NCBI GenBank assembly: GCA_017524035.1
Contig: JAFWUY010000055.1
Span: forward strand, 1 to 38,309
Source of the DNA: Lachnospiraceae bacterium
Lineage (GTDB): Bacteria > Bacillota > Clostridia > Lachnospirales > Lachnospiraceae
Direction: 5' to 3'
Length of the DNA: 38,309 bases
Part shown: positions 6,278 through 14,308 of the stretch, one piece after another
How positions within the stretch are numbered: the stretch's first letter is position 1
How the letters are laid out: the number at the start of each line of letters is the position of its first letter
Notes under the pieces: generated by a model
What the model saw: the letters and a program-made list of their open reading frames with translations, nothing else
Database searches by the model: none
What the model was told of the DNA's origin: nothing
Made by a program: the position numbers and the translations under genes

Positions 6278-8347
6278 ATGAATCTTAAGACAGCCTATGA
6301 ACCGTATTTTAAGATCGGAGCCGCGATAAACAGGTGGAATCTCCATACACCGGCTCATATGAAGCTTCTTCTTACGCAGTTCAGCTCATTTACCTGCGAA
6401 AACGATATGAAGCCCATGTACTATCTGGATAAGGATGAGAATAAATCCGATCCCGCAAAGTACAACCTCAGTCCAGCACTTAATTTCGAAACAGCAAGAC
6501 CCTATCTTGAATTTGCAAGAGCAAACGGTATCGCAATGCGCGGACATACGCTTGTATGGCATAATCAGACTCCGAAATGGTTCTTCTGTGTCGATTACAA
6601 CGAGTCGAAGGCTTTAGCCGACAGGGATACCATCCTTGCAAGACTTGAGAGCTATATCAAGGGCGTCCTTGAATTCGTCCAGACGGAGTATCCGGGAGTC
6701 ATCTATGCATGGGATGTGGTAAACGAGTGTGTTGATGACGGAGGCTTCAGGAAGTCTGTATGGTCCTCCGCCGTAGGAGAGGATTTCTTCATCAAGGCAT
6801 TCGAGTTTGCAAGGAAATATGCCGCTCCGGGCGTTGCACTCTTTTACAACGATTACGAGACTTCCCAGGAGTGGAAGAGGGACTTCATAATCGCGAATGT
6901 CCTTAAGCCTCTTATGGAAAAGGGACTTGTTGACGGAATGGGCCTTCAGTCCCACCTGCTCATGGATCATCCGGATTACGATACCTACCGCACCGCGCTT
7001 GAGATGTACGGAGAGCTCGGACTTCAGATACATGTCACCGAGCTCGACATACACAATGCGGATCCTTCCGATGCTTCCATGCACGATCTGGCCGTAAGAT
7101 ATGCGGAGTTTTTCAGGATCTATCTGGACGCAAAGAAATCCGGCAAGGCGAATATCACGAATGTGACCTTCTGGAACCTGCTCGATGAAAACAGCTGGCT
7201 TACCGGATTCAGACGCGAGACCAGCTATCCTCTTTTGTTCAGGGGAAAATGCGAAGCCAAGGAAGCTTACTATGAAGTTCTGAAGGCAGCGGTTCCCGCG
7301 GAGGAAATCGATAAGTGGGATCCGGGTTACCCCGATTCCGAATACGAGCTGAAAGGTATGCCCAGGCCCGAGAAAGATATCCTTTACCACAGGAATATCT
7401 GGGAAAGCGGTGAATATACCTACGAAGCCGCATACGGATTCGAGCCCAATGTATTCGGATATCTTCATACGGATGATGCCGACAGAGACTGTATGCTTGT
7501 TGTTCCGGGCGGCGGATACTGTATGTGCGTTCCCCATGAGGGCGAGCTCGTCGCAAATGAATTCTACAGACGCGGAATGAATGTATTTGTGCTCAGCTAT
7601 ACCACCGATATCACGATGTCGGTTCCTCTAAAGAAGCAGCCCTTGAACGATATATCCAGGGCAGTAAGATATATCAGGAAGAATGCAAAGGATTTCAGGG
7701 TGGACGGAAAGAAGCTTTTTATCTGCGGATTCTCTGCGGGTGCACATGTCTGCGGAAGCCTTGCGGTCCACTTCGATGATGCCAAGGATATTAATCCGGA
7801 GTATGATAAGTTCTCAAACAGACCGGACGGTGTGATCCTTTCATATCCCGTTATCACAACCGGTGAGTACACTCACATCGATTCGGTCCATGCGCTTCTG
7901 GGATTTGAGCCGTCCGAAGAGGAGCTGGAGTATTTCTCCCTTGAAAAACAGGTAAAAGAAAACACTCCTCCATGCTTTATCTGGCAGACCCTTGGAGACG
8001 GGCTCGTACCGGTTGAGAACAGTTATCTGTTTGCCGAAGCACTTCGTAAGAAAAAGATTCCTTATGCCCAATATGTATTCCCTGCAGGAGACCACGGATT
8101 GTCCGTCTGCAACGACGAACAGCTCAGAGGATTTTCCGGCGGAGACTATACGATGGAACAGTGCATGAGAGCAGCACACAGTGTCAGAGAGGGGAAGGGC
8201 GTCAACGTGTCGGAAAAGAGAAAGGAAGAACTCATAGACCAGTTCTTCGGAGGACATGAGATGCCGCTTGTGGAAGTGGATGTAAGTCTCAAGGAAGATG
8301 TGGGACAGTGGACACAGCTTGCACAGGCTTGGATGAACAGGATCTGA
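6278..8347 (+). CDS. Cytoplasmic GH10 xylanase fused to a C-terminal acetyl-esterase-like hydrolase
   Basis: The 689-residue protein has no signal peptide, so it should act in the cytoplasm on imported xylo-oligosaccharides. Residues about 1-340 are a GH10 endo-xylanase: ENDMKP near 41, RGHTLVWHNQTPKWF near 88, WDVVNE with acid/base Glu150, HVTELDI with nucleophile Glu255, and FWNLLDENSW near 298. Residues about 365-640 form an alpha/beta hydrolase: PGGGY oxyanion loop near 410, GFSAG with Ser486, Asp574 in LGDGLVP and His606 in GDHGL. This resembles carbohydrate esterases (BD-FAE/acetyl xylan esterase type). The fusion would deacetylate and cut acetylated xylo-oligosaccharides in one protein. 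AGGAGGG lies six bases before the ATG. The chemoreceptor gene begins 34 bases downstream and is probably co-transcribed. Confidence 0.93.
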   Translation: MNLKTAYEPYFKIGAAINRWNLHTPAHMKLLLTQFSSFTCENDMKPMYYLDKDENKSDPAKYNLSPALNFETARPYLEFARANGIAMRGHTLVWHNQTPKWFFCVDYNESKALADRDTILARLESYIKGVLEFVQTEYPGVIYAWDVVNECVDDGGFRKSVWSSAVGEDFFIKAFEFARKYAAPGVALFYNDYETSQEWKRDFIIANVLKPLMEKGLVDGMGLQSHLLMDHPDYDTYRTALEMYGELGLQIHVTELDIHNADPSDASMHDLAVRYAEFFRIYLDAKKSGKANITNVTFWNLLDENSWLTGFRRETSYPLLFRGKCEAKEAYYEVLKAAVPAEEIDKWDPGYPDSEYELKGMPRPEKDILYHRNIWESGEYTYEAAYGFEPNVFGYLHTDDADRDCMLVVPGGGYCMCVPHEGELVANEFYRRGMNVFVLSYTTDITMSVPLKKQPLNDISRAVRYIRKNAKDFRVDGKKLFICGFSAGAHVCGSLAVHFDDAKDINPEYDKFSNRPDGVILSYPVITTGEYTHIDSVHALLGFEPSEEELEYFSLEKQVKENTPPCFIWQTLGDGLVPVENSYLFAEALRKKKIPYAQYVFPAGDHGLSVCNDEQLRGFSGGDYTMEQCMRAAHSVREGKGVNVSEKRKEELIDQFFGGHEMPLVEVDVSLKEDVGQWTQLAQAWMNRI

Positions 8348-8381
8348 GATACTGATTAACCTTGAAACGGAGGACCCGAGT

Positions 8382-10430
8382 ATGACAACATTTTGGATAG
8401 TGATAGCAATCATAGAATTTCTGCTCATTGCAGCAGGCGTTCTTGTATTCGTCCTTAATGCGAAGAAACAGGAGAAGATCGCCGAGAGTGCCAAGCAGAT
8501 GGCAAAGGGTAAGATCAACCTTGATGATATTCCCGTATCCGGCACTTCAAGCAAGAATGATGTGATCGCAGGCGGACTCAACCTTATTAAATCAAATCTT
8601 CTTACCTTCGTTGAGTCGACCAAGCAGAATACGGTCGTTCTTGCCGATGCGATCGAAAAGCTCACCGGCAATATGGAAGCCAACAAGGCGGGAACCGAGC
8701 ACATTGCTGAGAATACCATAGAGGTTGAGGAGAGGACCGGACAGCAGCTCGAGATGGTGCAGGACAACATCTCCGTCACCGAGTCCAATTCCGTTCAGCT
8801 TGAAGCTATCGCAACCTCAATGGATGAGATCACCGATATGCTCAAGGAAACTGCGAAGATCAGCGACGAGGGCATCGAAAGCCTTGAAGGCTACAATAAG
8901 GAGATGGATATCGTTTCGGCTGACCTGAATGCGATCAACGAAACTCTCACCAAATTCAACGAACAGCTCCAGAAGGTTTATGAAGTCGGTGACTTTATCA
9001 TCGATATAAGCACACAGCTTAAGCTCCTTTCGTTCAACGCATCCATCGAGGCCGCCAGAGCCGGTGATTCCGGAAGAGGCTTCGCGGTTGTTGCGGGTGA
9101 GATGACCGACATGTCCGAACAGACCAAGGAAGGCATGGACAGGATCAGCGCCATCTTAAGCGAGATCATGGAAAGCAGCACAGGCGTTGTCGACAGCATT
9201 GCAAAGTGCACCGATACATACAATAACAGTAAGGCTGCTTTCGAAGTGGTCAACTCTTCGTTCAGGACCATCAATTCCAATTCGACGAATATCCAGACGA
9301 AGATCACCGATATCAACGATAAGTTCTCCGTTATGGAGGATAATTTCAACCACTCCAAGGATATCGCAAACGATCTGTTTGAGACCGCAAGGGATATCAA
9401 CGACAAGACCACGGAGATTGCCGGTGTATCCCAGGAGGTTACCGCACAGGCCATCCAGATCGGAGAAAATACCAACGCACTCAACGGTATGCTTTCCGGT
9501 ATCCAGAAGCTCCTCAGAAAATTTGACACGGGTGTCATTCCTGTCCGCAACAAGTCGGGAAGACAGATCAAGATCGCAATGCTCAGTATGTATGACAATG
9601 ATTTCTGGTACGGCGTAAAGCGCGGTGCCGGATATGCTGCTACGGAGCTTGCAGGATACAATGCGAAGGTGAAGTTCATTCCCATTATTCCCGCAGAGGG
9701 AGATGATGACGAGAAGAACAGACAGACCATCAGGAATCTTGTGGAAGAGAAGTATGATGCGATCATTTATCCCGGATTCCTGGGCGGTGTTGCGGATGCC
9801 CTTGAACAGGCGAGACAGAAGGGCGTTAAGCTCATGACATTCAACTGTGACTGTGCTAATCCCAAACTCAGACTCGCATGTCTTAAGTCCGACGGCGTTG
9901 CACAGGGCGAGCAGGCTGCAAGGGCTGCCGCAGAGCTCATAGGCAAGGCGGGTAATGTCGGAATCCTTATGGGAAGCAAGACGGTCATAGGCAATGTAGA
10001 GAGAAGAAAAGGCTTTGTCGATGCTATGGCCGGATACAAGTCGATCAAGATCGCAGGTGAAGTCAGTGTTGAGGATATGGGCGATGATGTTTACAAGAAG
10101 ACCAAAGCCCTTCTCCAGAAGGACAGCTCAATCCAGGCACTCTTCCTTACCAACGGATTCCCCGAGGATGCCGCAAAGGCTGTTGTTGATGCGGGACGCT
10201 CCGGCAAGACCAAGGTTGTTGGCTTCGACCTTAACCCCGCTCTTTTCCCTTACATAAGAAACGGCGTCATCGGAACCATCATAAGCCAGGATTCCTTCGG
10301 ACAGGGCCACGATCCCATCGTCCTTATGTACAACCACATCGTAGATGGAACTCCTTTTGCGGCAGAGACCATCGGATGCAGATCTTCGGTTGCGGATAAG
10401 TCCAATATCGATGAGCTTCTCGAGGGATGA
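8382..10430 (+). CDS. Chemoreceptor (MCP signalling domain) with C-terminal RbsB-like sugar-binding domain
   Basis: The protein has 682 residues. A single hydrophobic helix (about 4-26) is followed by a positive stretch (NAKKQEK), which predicts that the rest is cytoplasmic. Residues about 40-380 are a long coiled-coil methyl-accepting region whose tip reads LKLLSFNASIEAARAG-DSGRGFAVVAGEM (about 213-241), the CheA/CheW-binding hairpin signature. After a short linker, residues about 395-680 form a complete type I periplasmic-binding-protein fold of the ribose/galactose group: IKIAMLSMYDNDFWYGVKRGA, AIIYPGF, GNVGILMGSKT-ERRKGFVDAM and KVVGFDLNPALFPYIRNGVIG. The sensor is thus C-terminal and on the same side as the signalling domain, unlike standard receptors. 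CGGAGGAC precedes the ATG. Co-transcription with the intracellular xylanase suggests it reads a cytoplasmic sugar. No CheA or CheW gene is in the window. Confidence 0.92.
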   Translation: MTTFWIVIAIIEFLLIAAGVLVFVLNAKKQEKIAESAKQMAKGKINLDDIPVSGTSSKNDVIAGGLNLIKSNLLTFVESTKQNTVVLADAIEKLTGNMEANKAGTEHIAENTIEVEERTGQQLEMVQDNISVTESNSVQLEAIATSMDEITDMLKETAKISDEGIESLEGYNKEMDIVSADLNAINETLTKFNEQLQKVYEVGDFIIDISTQLKLLSFNASIEAARAGDSGRGFAVVAGEMTDMSEQTKEGMDRISAILSEIMESSTGVVDSIAKCTDTYNNSKAAFEVVNSSFRTINSNSTNIQTKITDINDKFSVMEDNFNHSKDIANDLFETARDINDKTTEIAGVSQEVTAQAIQIGENTNALNGMLSGIQKLLRKFDTGVIPVRNKSGRQIKIAMLSMYDNDFWYGVKRGAGYAATELAGYNAKVKFIPIIPAEGDDDEKNRQTIRNLVEEKYDAIIYPGFLGGVADALEQARQKGVKLMTFNCDCANPKLRLACLKSDGVAQGEQAARAAAELIGKAGNVGILMGSKTVIGNVERRKGFVDAMAGYKSIKIAGEVSVEDMGDDVYKKTKALLQKDSSIQALFLTNGFPEDAAKAVVDAGRSGKTKVVGFDLNPALFPYIRNGVIGTIISQDSFGQGHDPIVLMYNHIVDGTPFAAETIGCRSSVADKSNIDELLEG

Positions 10431-10500
10431 TGCAGACTCTGCCGGAGTCCTGGTATAGAGGTTTAAGGGCGGCAGGCGGCAATTGAATACAGGATATATT

Positions 10501-10540
10501 AAAGGGACGGTGCCGTTATCGGTACCGTCCCTTCTTTTGA
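10501..10540 (+). terminator. Rho-independent terminator of the GH10-MCP operon
   Basis: A 13-bp stem with one G-T pair (10502-10514 with 10521-10533, core AGGGACGGT) is followed by CTTTT-rich sequence. On the other strand it is followed by TTTAATAT, so it may also stop the convergent uraA transcript. Confidence 0.85.
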
Positions 10541-10575
10541 TCTTTTACACATGGCCTGATGTGTTTATCTTATGA

Positions 10576-12132
10576 TCACTTCTTATTTTCCTTGGATGCT
10601 TTCTTGTCGGAGTCTTCTTTTAATTCTTTTTCGCTTATGCCCGAAAGATCCGCACCTGTCTCAGAGCCGGCGTCTTCGTTGAAGCTGAAGTCCTTGCCGG
10701 GAAGTATCGCATTGAGGATGATACCTACGAGTGATCCGACTGCAAGACCGGAAAGAGCAAAGTTGGCGCTTCCGATGCTGAATGCGATGTTGCCTGCTGC
10801 GGAGAAGTTGATTCCGATGGAGAGAACGAGGATGAGTGCTGCGATGATGACGTTTCTGCTCTTGGAGAAATCAACCTGTGTTTCAACCACGTTCCTGACA
10901 CCGACTGCGGAGATCATACCGTAGAGGACAAGTGAGATACCGCCGACTGTTGCGGAGGGCATTGCCTCGATGATGGCGGAGAACTTGGGGCAGAAGGACA
11001 TGATGATCGCAAATACCGCTGCAAGCCTTATTACGAAGGGATCGAATACCTTGGTGAGTGAAAGAACGCCGGTATTCTCGCCGTATGTGGTGTTGGCCGG
11101 TGCGCCGAAGAGTGAAGCAACTGCGGTTGCAAGTCCGTCACCGGTGAGGGTTCTGTGAAGCCCGGGATCCTTGATGAAGTTGCGGTTTACGGTTGAAGAG
11201 ATGGCGGAGATATCACCGATGTGCTCCATCATTGTAGCGATGGCGATGGGAACAATGGTGATGGCAGCGGTAACAAGAAGACCGCCCTTGGTCATGGAAG
11301 AAATGATGACTTCCCTTTCTCCGTCTGCATTTGTGACGATCGTGTGAAGGAAGAGTGTGCCTGCATCCCTTGAAGAACTGAAGAGTGCAAATACCGTATC
11401 CTGGAATTTTATGGGAAGACCTACCCAGGGAGCTGCTGCAACACCTGAGAAATCTACGTTACCGGTTACTGCTGCAACAAGATATGATGCAACAACACCG
11501 ATGAGGATGGGAAGGATCTTGACCATTCCCTTACCCCAGATATTGCAGATGATGATTGCCAGTATTGCTACGAGAGCGATGGGCCAGTTGCTTGAGCAGC
11601 TGTTGATCGCGGACTGTGAAAGTATGAGTCCGATAGCCATTATGATGGGACCTGTGACTATAGGAGGGAAGAACTTCATTACGCGCATAGCGCCGAATAT
11701 CTTGAAAAGAAGAGCAAGCACAAGATAGAGAAGACCTGCGAGTGTAACTCCGAAGCATGCATAGGGAAGAAGCTGGGATGCGGCATACAGCTTTCCGCCT
11801 GCCTGTGCTGCCATCAGCGCATCTTCGGTAGCATACTGCTCTCTTGCCAGCATAAGGCCAGAGATGGCACCGTATCCTGCCAGGAATGCGAAGGATGAAC
11901 CGAGGAATGCGGGAACTTTTCTCTTGGTGATGAGATGGAATAAAAGAGTACCGAGACCGGCGAATAAAAGAGTAGCGGAAACGCTGAGGCCGGTGATGAT
12001 GGGAACGAGAACTGTGGAACCGAACATTGCGAACATGTGCTGAAGTCCGAGCACAAGCGTTTTCGGGGTGCCCAGGGTTTTTGCATCATAGATGCCCTGT
12101 TCGCCGAGGACTTCTTTCTTTGAATCTGCCAT
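10576..12132 (-). CDS. uraA: Uracil permease (NCS2/UraA family)
   Basis: I place the start at ATG 12132 because AGGAGGAG sits just upstream and the promoter at 12185-12213 lies between this start and the longer frame's first codon at 12261. The 518-residue product is a polytopic membrane transporter of the NCS2 nucleobase-ascorbate family. It opens with GLQHMFAMFGSTVLVPIITGL and has TKRKVPAFLGSSFAF. The substrate-site motif MEHIGDISAIS matches the UraA glutamate region, and NTTYGENTGVLSLTKVFDPF is the second conserved motif. These details fit uracil better than xanthine transport, though a xanthine specificity is not excluded. A charged C-terminal tail (about the last 35 residues, Glu/Lys/Asp/Ser) is longer than usual. 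The gene stands alone with its own promoter and an inverted repeat at the transcription start. Confidence 0.92.
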   Translation of the reverse strand: MADSKKEVLGEQGIYDAKTLGTPKTLVLGLQHMFAMFGSTVLVPIITGLSVSATLLFAGLGTLLFHLITKRKVPAFLGSSFAFLAGYGAISGLMLAREQYATEDALMAAQAGGKLYAASQLLPYACFGVTLAGLLYLVLALLFKIFGAMRVMKFFPPIVTGPIIMAIGLILSQSAINSCSSNWPIALVAILAIIICNIWGKGMVKILPILIGVVASYLVAAVTGNVDFSGVAAAPWVGLPIKFQDTVFALFSSSRDAGTLFLHTIVTNADGEREVIISSMTKGGLLVTAAITIVPIAIATMMEHIGDISAISSTVNRNFIKDPGLHRTLTGDGLATAVASLFGAPANTTYGENTGVLSLTKVFDPFVIRLAAVFAIIMSFCPKFSAIIEAMPSATVGGISLVLYGMISAVGVRNVVETQVDFSKSRNVIIAALILVLSIGINFSAAGNIAFSIGSANFALSGLAVGSLVGIILNAILPGKDFSFNEDAGSETGADLSGISEKELKEDSDKKASKENKK

Positions 12133-12164
12133 AAACTCCTCCTGTATGCGAAATACCATATATT

Positions 12165-12177
12165 GTGTTTTTAACAC
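12165..12177. promoter_or_regulatory. Inverted repeat GTGTT-N3-AACAC at the uraA transcription start
   Basis: Five-base arms with a three-base centre fall at roughly +1 to +13 of the predicted uraA transcript. The position suits a repressor site. The leader (about 46 bases) is too short for a typical PyrR attenuator or purine riboswitch. Confidence 0.35.
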
Positions 12178-12184
12178 CGTAATA

Positions 12185-12213
12185 ATAATACATTTGTCTA
12201 AATGTGCCGTCAA
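12185..12213 (-). promoter_or_regulatory. uraA promoter
   Basis: On the minus strand TTGACG (12213-12208) and TATTAT (12190-12185) are 17 bases apart. The predicted start near 12178 gives a leader of about 46 bases ending in AGGAGGAG. Confidence 0.75.
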
Positions 12214-12264
12214 CGCAAAGCAAATGTTATTATTTGATTTTTCGACCTCAGAGGGCTGCAAAGC

Positions 12265-12284
12265 ATTTAAAATTTTTTTTAAAT
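12265..12284. promoter_or_regulatory. Operator copy 1: ATTTAAAA-N4-TTTTAAAT
   Basis: This 20-bp inverted repeat (centre TTTT) ends five bases upstream of the -35 of the sdpR promoter. It shares both 8-base arms exactly with the copy at 12329-12348. Centre-to-centre distance is 64 bp, close to six helical turns. Confidence 0.7.
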
Positions 12285-12289
12285 ACCGG

Positions 12290-12318
12290 TTGACAGTACA
12301 AATATGCGGAGGTAATAT
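12290..12318 (+). promoter_or_regulatory. sdpR-sdpI-protease operon promoter
   Basis: TTGACA (12290-12295) and TAATAT (12313-12318) are separated by exactly 17 bases. The expected start is near 12325, directly in front of operator copy 2. The promoter is flanked on both sides by identical palindromes, which suggests tight repression. Confidence 0.85.
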
Positions 12319-12328
12319 GAATGCATAA

Positions 12329-12348
12329 ATTTAAAAATATTTTTAAAT
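12329..12348. promoter_or_regulatory. Operator copy 2: ATTTAAAA-N4-TTTTAAAT (perfect palindrome)
   Basis: A 20-bp perfect palindrome (centre ATAT) lies at about +4 to +23 of the sdpR transcript and 21 bases before its TTG start codon. A repressor here would block promoter clearance. The SdpR-like ArsR protein encoded immediately downstream is the likely ligand. Confidence 0.7.
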
Positions 12349-12369
12349 AGTTATTATCGGGGGACAGAT

Positions 12370-12636
12370 TTGGGCGATACGAATATTTTTAAAGTATTGT
12401 CGGACTCACAGCGAAGAGACATCCTCATGATGCTTAAGGAAGGGAGGATGAACGCCGGTGAGATCGCAGACAGGCTGGGAGTTACACCGGCCGCCTTATC
12501 CTATCATCTGAAGCTTCTCAAGGATGCCGATCTGATAATGGAATACAGGCAGAAGAACTTCATCTATTACGAAATAAACACTACCGTATTCGAAGACCTG
12601 CTGGCATGGGTCGCGCAGTTTGGAGGAAAGAAATGA
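12370..12636 (+). CDS. sdpR: SdpR-like ArsR-family autorepressor
   Basis: The 88-residue protein is a single winged helix-turn-helix domain: NIFKVLSDSQRRDILMMLKEG, then the helix-turn-helix AGEIADRLGVTPAALSYHLKLLKDADLI, then a wing with RQKNFIYYEINTTVFEDLLAWV. This closely follows the pattern of Bacillus subtilis SdpR (FKAISDPTRRKIL...FIYYSLNTTV), and no metal-binding cysteines are present. In B. subtilis SdpR represses sdpRI and is sequestered at the membrane by SdpI when toxin is bound. The start is TTG at 12370 with only GGGGGA upstream, so translation may be weak. The stop overlaps the sdpI start (ATGA), indicating translational coupling. Two identical palindromes flank the promoter and are its probable binding sites. 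Confidence 0.9.
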   Translation: MGDTNIFKVLSDSQRRDILMMLKEGRMNAGEIADRLGVTPAALSYHLKLLKDADLIMEYRQKNFIYYEINTTVFEDLLAWVAQFGGKK

Positions 12637-13355
12637 AGAAAAAAGCTGCAGGGATCATCATGTGGATCATAGCGTTCATACCTCTCATCATCACCGTTAT
12701 CCTGTACGGAAGCCTTCCGGAGAAGGTTCCGATGCACTTCGATATAAACTGGAACGTCGACCGCTACGGACACAGATCGGAACTCATATTTGCATGTGCG
12801 GCATATCTGCTGATGCCGTTATTGTTTTCCGTATTCATAAGGGGATTTGAGCGGAAAGCAGCCGGCACCGAGGATGAAAAAGCCAAAGCGGGATTTATGT
12901 CCGACGTCAGGGTCGTCACGGTCATAGGTATCTTCACTTCGCTGATCCTGACTGTTACTTTCATCTGTATTCTGATATTTATGCTCAAAACAATCTCAAA
13001 TACCGGCTCTGCTCTTTCCTATGATCCGACAAGGCCGATAGTCATTCTGATGGGTATCCTGCTTATGGTGATAGGAAACTTTCTTCCGAAGACACGCAGG
13101 AATTCAATTGTCGGGCTGAAATGCGGCTGGACTTACTATAATGATGTCACATGGCAAAAGTCCAATCGTTTTGCGGCTCTGCTCATCATGGGGCTGGGTG
13201 CTTTCACAATAGCCATGGTCATGATAATGCCTGATGCACTCATAGTATTGTTTATCATGATGGGACTTATGTTTTTAATCATGATCGTCTCGCTTGTTTA
13301 CGCGTACAGAATTTACAAAGAAGAGATACGGAAAGGAGAAAACCAAAATGTATGA
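12633..13355 (+). CDS. sdpI: SdpI-like immunity/signalling membrane protein
   Basis: The predicted protein is 240 residues, starting at ATG 12633 behind TGGAGGAAAG, which lies in the end of sdpR. It has about six hydrophobic segments. The N-terminal DUF1648 signature KVPMHFDINWNVDRYGHRSE (about residues 30-50) sits after the first helix, and the SdpI-family motif NSIVGLKCGWTYYND-VTWQKSNR lies near residues 155-180. B. subtilis SdpI protects against the SdpC toxin and, when it detects toxin, holds SdpR at the membrane. The gene pair here has the same order and overlap. No SdpC-like toxin gene is in the window, so the protein may sense another toxin or envelope stress. Its end overlaps the following protease gene by eight bases. 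Confidence 0.9.
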   Translation: MKKKAAGIIMWIIAFIPLIITVILYGSLPEKVPMHFDINWNVDRYGHRSELIFACAAYLLMPLLFSVFIRGFERKAAGTEDEKAKAGFMSDVRVVTVIGIFTSLILTVTFICILIFMLKTISNTGSALSYDPTRPIVILMGILLMVIGNFLPKTRRNSIVGLKCGWTYYNDVTWQKSNRFAALLIMGLGAFTIAMVMIMPDALIVLFIMMGLMFLIMIVSLVYAYRIYKEEIRKGENQNV

Positions 13356-14220
13356 TTTTCCCAAGATAGGAACGGACGTGATAGTCATGATGGTTGCGGC
13401 CATGGTTCTTTTCGTAGTCGCACCCATTGTGCTCTGGATCGTATGGTGTGTTAAAAAGAAAGAGAAGTTCACCACGATACTCGTAGGTGCCGCAGTTTTT
13501 TTCCTGTTTGCCATCATACTTGAAAAGCCCATCCAGAATGTGCTGATCTTCCCGACCGCCATGGGACTTAAGGAGCATGCGGCCTCACAGTTCATAAACG
13601 CAAGACCTGTCCTGTGGGCTTTTCTGGTGGGATTTTTCCCCGGACTGTTTGAAGAGACCGGCAGATTTGTTGCTTTTAAGACCGTCCTGAAAAAGAGAAA
13701 GAACCGTGAGACATCGATCTCCTACGGACTCGGACACGGCGGATTTGAAGTATTGTTTATACTATCGATCAATTATCTCAACTATATCATCTATGCGGTC
13801 ATGATAAATAACGGCACATTCGGAACCATCATTGAGCAGCTTGAAGCTGTCGCGCCGGACCAGGTCGGAGCATATCTTGAACTTCCCGCACAGCTGGCTG
13901 CATTTTCCGGGCTTACGATCTTTTTGACTATCTGGGAAAGGATATTTGCGGTCCTGTTCCATACCGGAGCTTCCATTATGGTATTCTACGCTTGCAAGGA
14001 TAAAAAGAAATTCTGGCTGTATCCCCTTGCAATACTGCTCCACACGGCAATGGACGGAATTCTTGGACTCAGTATGGCAAATGTCATCTCGTTGTCGGAT
14101 GTGCAGCTGGAAGCGGTTGTTACAGTGACAGGGGCACTGGTATTCTTCGGATCCTTCTTCCTGCTTTATAAGAAAGACAAGGAAAAAGGAAGTGTAACGG
14201 ATACTTCCGGGGCAATCTGA
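13348..14220 (+). CDS. YhfC-family intramembrane metalloprotease (CPBP-like)
   Basis: The 290-residue protein starts at ATG 13348 after AAAGGAGAA, overlapping the end of sdpI. It is predicted to have about seven to eight membrane helices. The CPBP/Rce1-type active-site pattern is present: FEETGRF with Glu102, Glu103 and Arg106, GLGHGGFE with His130, and later membrane-embedded His residues in LFHTGASIM and LLHTAMDG. This matches the YhfC family (Pfam DUF2324). CPBP proteases occur in bacteriocin export, processing and self-immunity loci. Placed third in an SdpR/SdpI operon, it could process or destroy a membrane-active peptide, or cleave a signalling partner. That role is inference. A strong terminator follows 40 bases after the stop. 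Confidence 0.85.
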   Translation: MYDFPKIGTDVIVMMVAAMVLFVVAPIVLWIVWCVKKKEKFTTILVGAAVFFLFAIILEKPIQNVLIFPTAMGLKEHAASQFINARPVLWAFLVGFFPGLFEETGRFVAFKTVLKKRKNRETSISYGLGHGGFEVLFILSINYLNYIIYAVMINNGTFGTIIEQLEAVAPDQVGAYLELPAQLAAFSGLTIFLTIWERIFAVLFHTGASIMVFYACKDKKKFWLYPLAILLHTAMDGILGLSMANVISLSDVQLEAVVTVTGALVFFGSFFLLYKKDKEKGSVTDTSGAI

Positions 14221-14260
14221 TCCCGGTAACGAAATCTATCAGATCGTCCTGACAAAAGAA

Positions 14261-14288
14261 AAGCCGCAGGTCATATGACCTGCGGCTT
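14261..14288. terminator. Bidirectional terminator between the sdp operon and the pilus operon
   Basis: A perfect 28-bp palindrome (arms begin AAGCCGCAGG) is followed by ATTGTTTTT on the plus strand and by TTCTTTTG on the minus strand. It sits between two convergent operons and can serve both. Confidence 0.9.
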
Positions 14289-14308
14289 ATTGTTTTTCAT
14301 TATGCTGT

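Noticed and set aside
7841..8788. A 315-codon open frame on the minus strand opposite the GH10 and chemoreceptor genes.
   Set aside because: It has no recognisable domain or ribosome binding site and lies opposite two well-supported genes; it is a shadow of their codon use.
10547..10564. The small hairpin ACACAT-N6-ATGTGT as a uraA terminator.
   Set aside because: The stem is only six base pairs with no T-run on the minus strand; the larger hairpin at 10501-10540 is more likely to serve.
12133..12180. A riboswitch or PyrR attenuator in the uraA leader.
   Set aside because: The predicted leader is about 46 bases, too short for either, and shows only a small inverted repeat at the transcription start.
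12317..12328. A three-codon ORF (Met-Asn-Ala-stop) with a GGAGG site upstream, before sdpR.
   Set aside because: Its start codon overlaps the -10 element TAATAT and it ends at about the predicted transcription start, so it is unlikely to be in the mRNA.
12092..12328. A 78-codon plus-strand frame spanning the uraA start and sdpR promoter.
   Set aside because: It covers two promoters and an operator, has no ribosome binding site at its start and no family resemblance.
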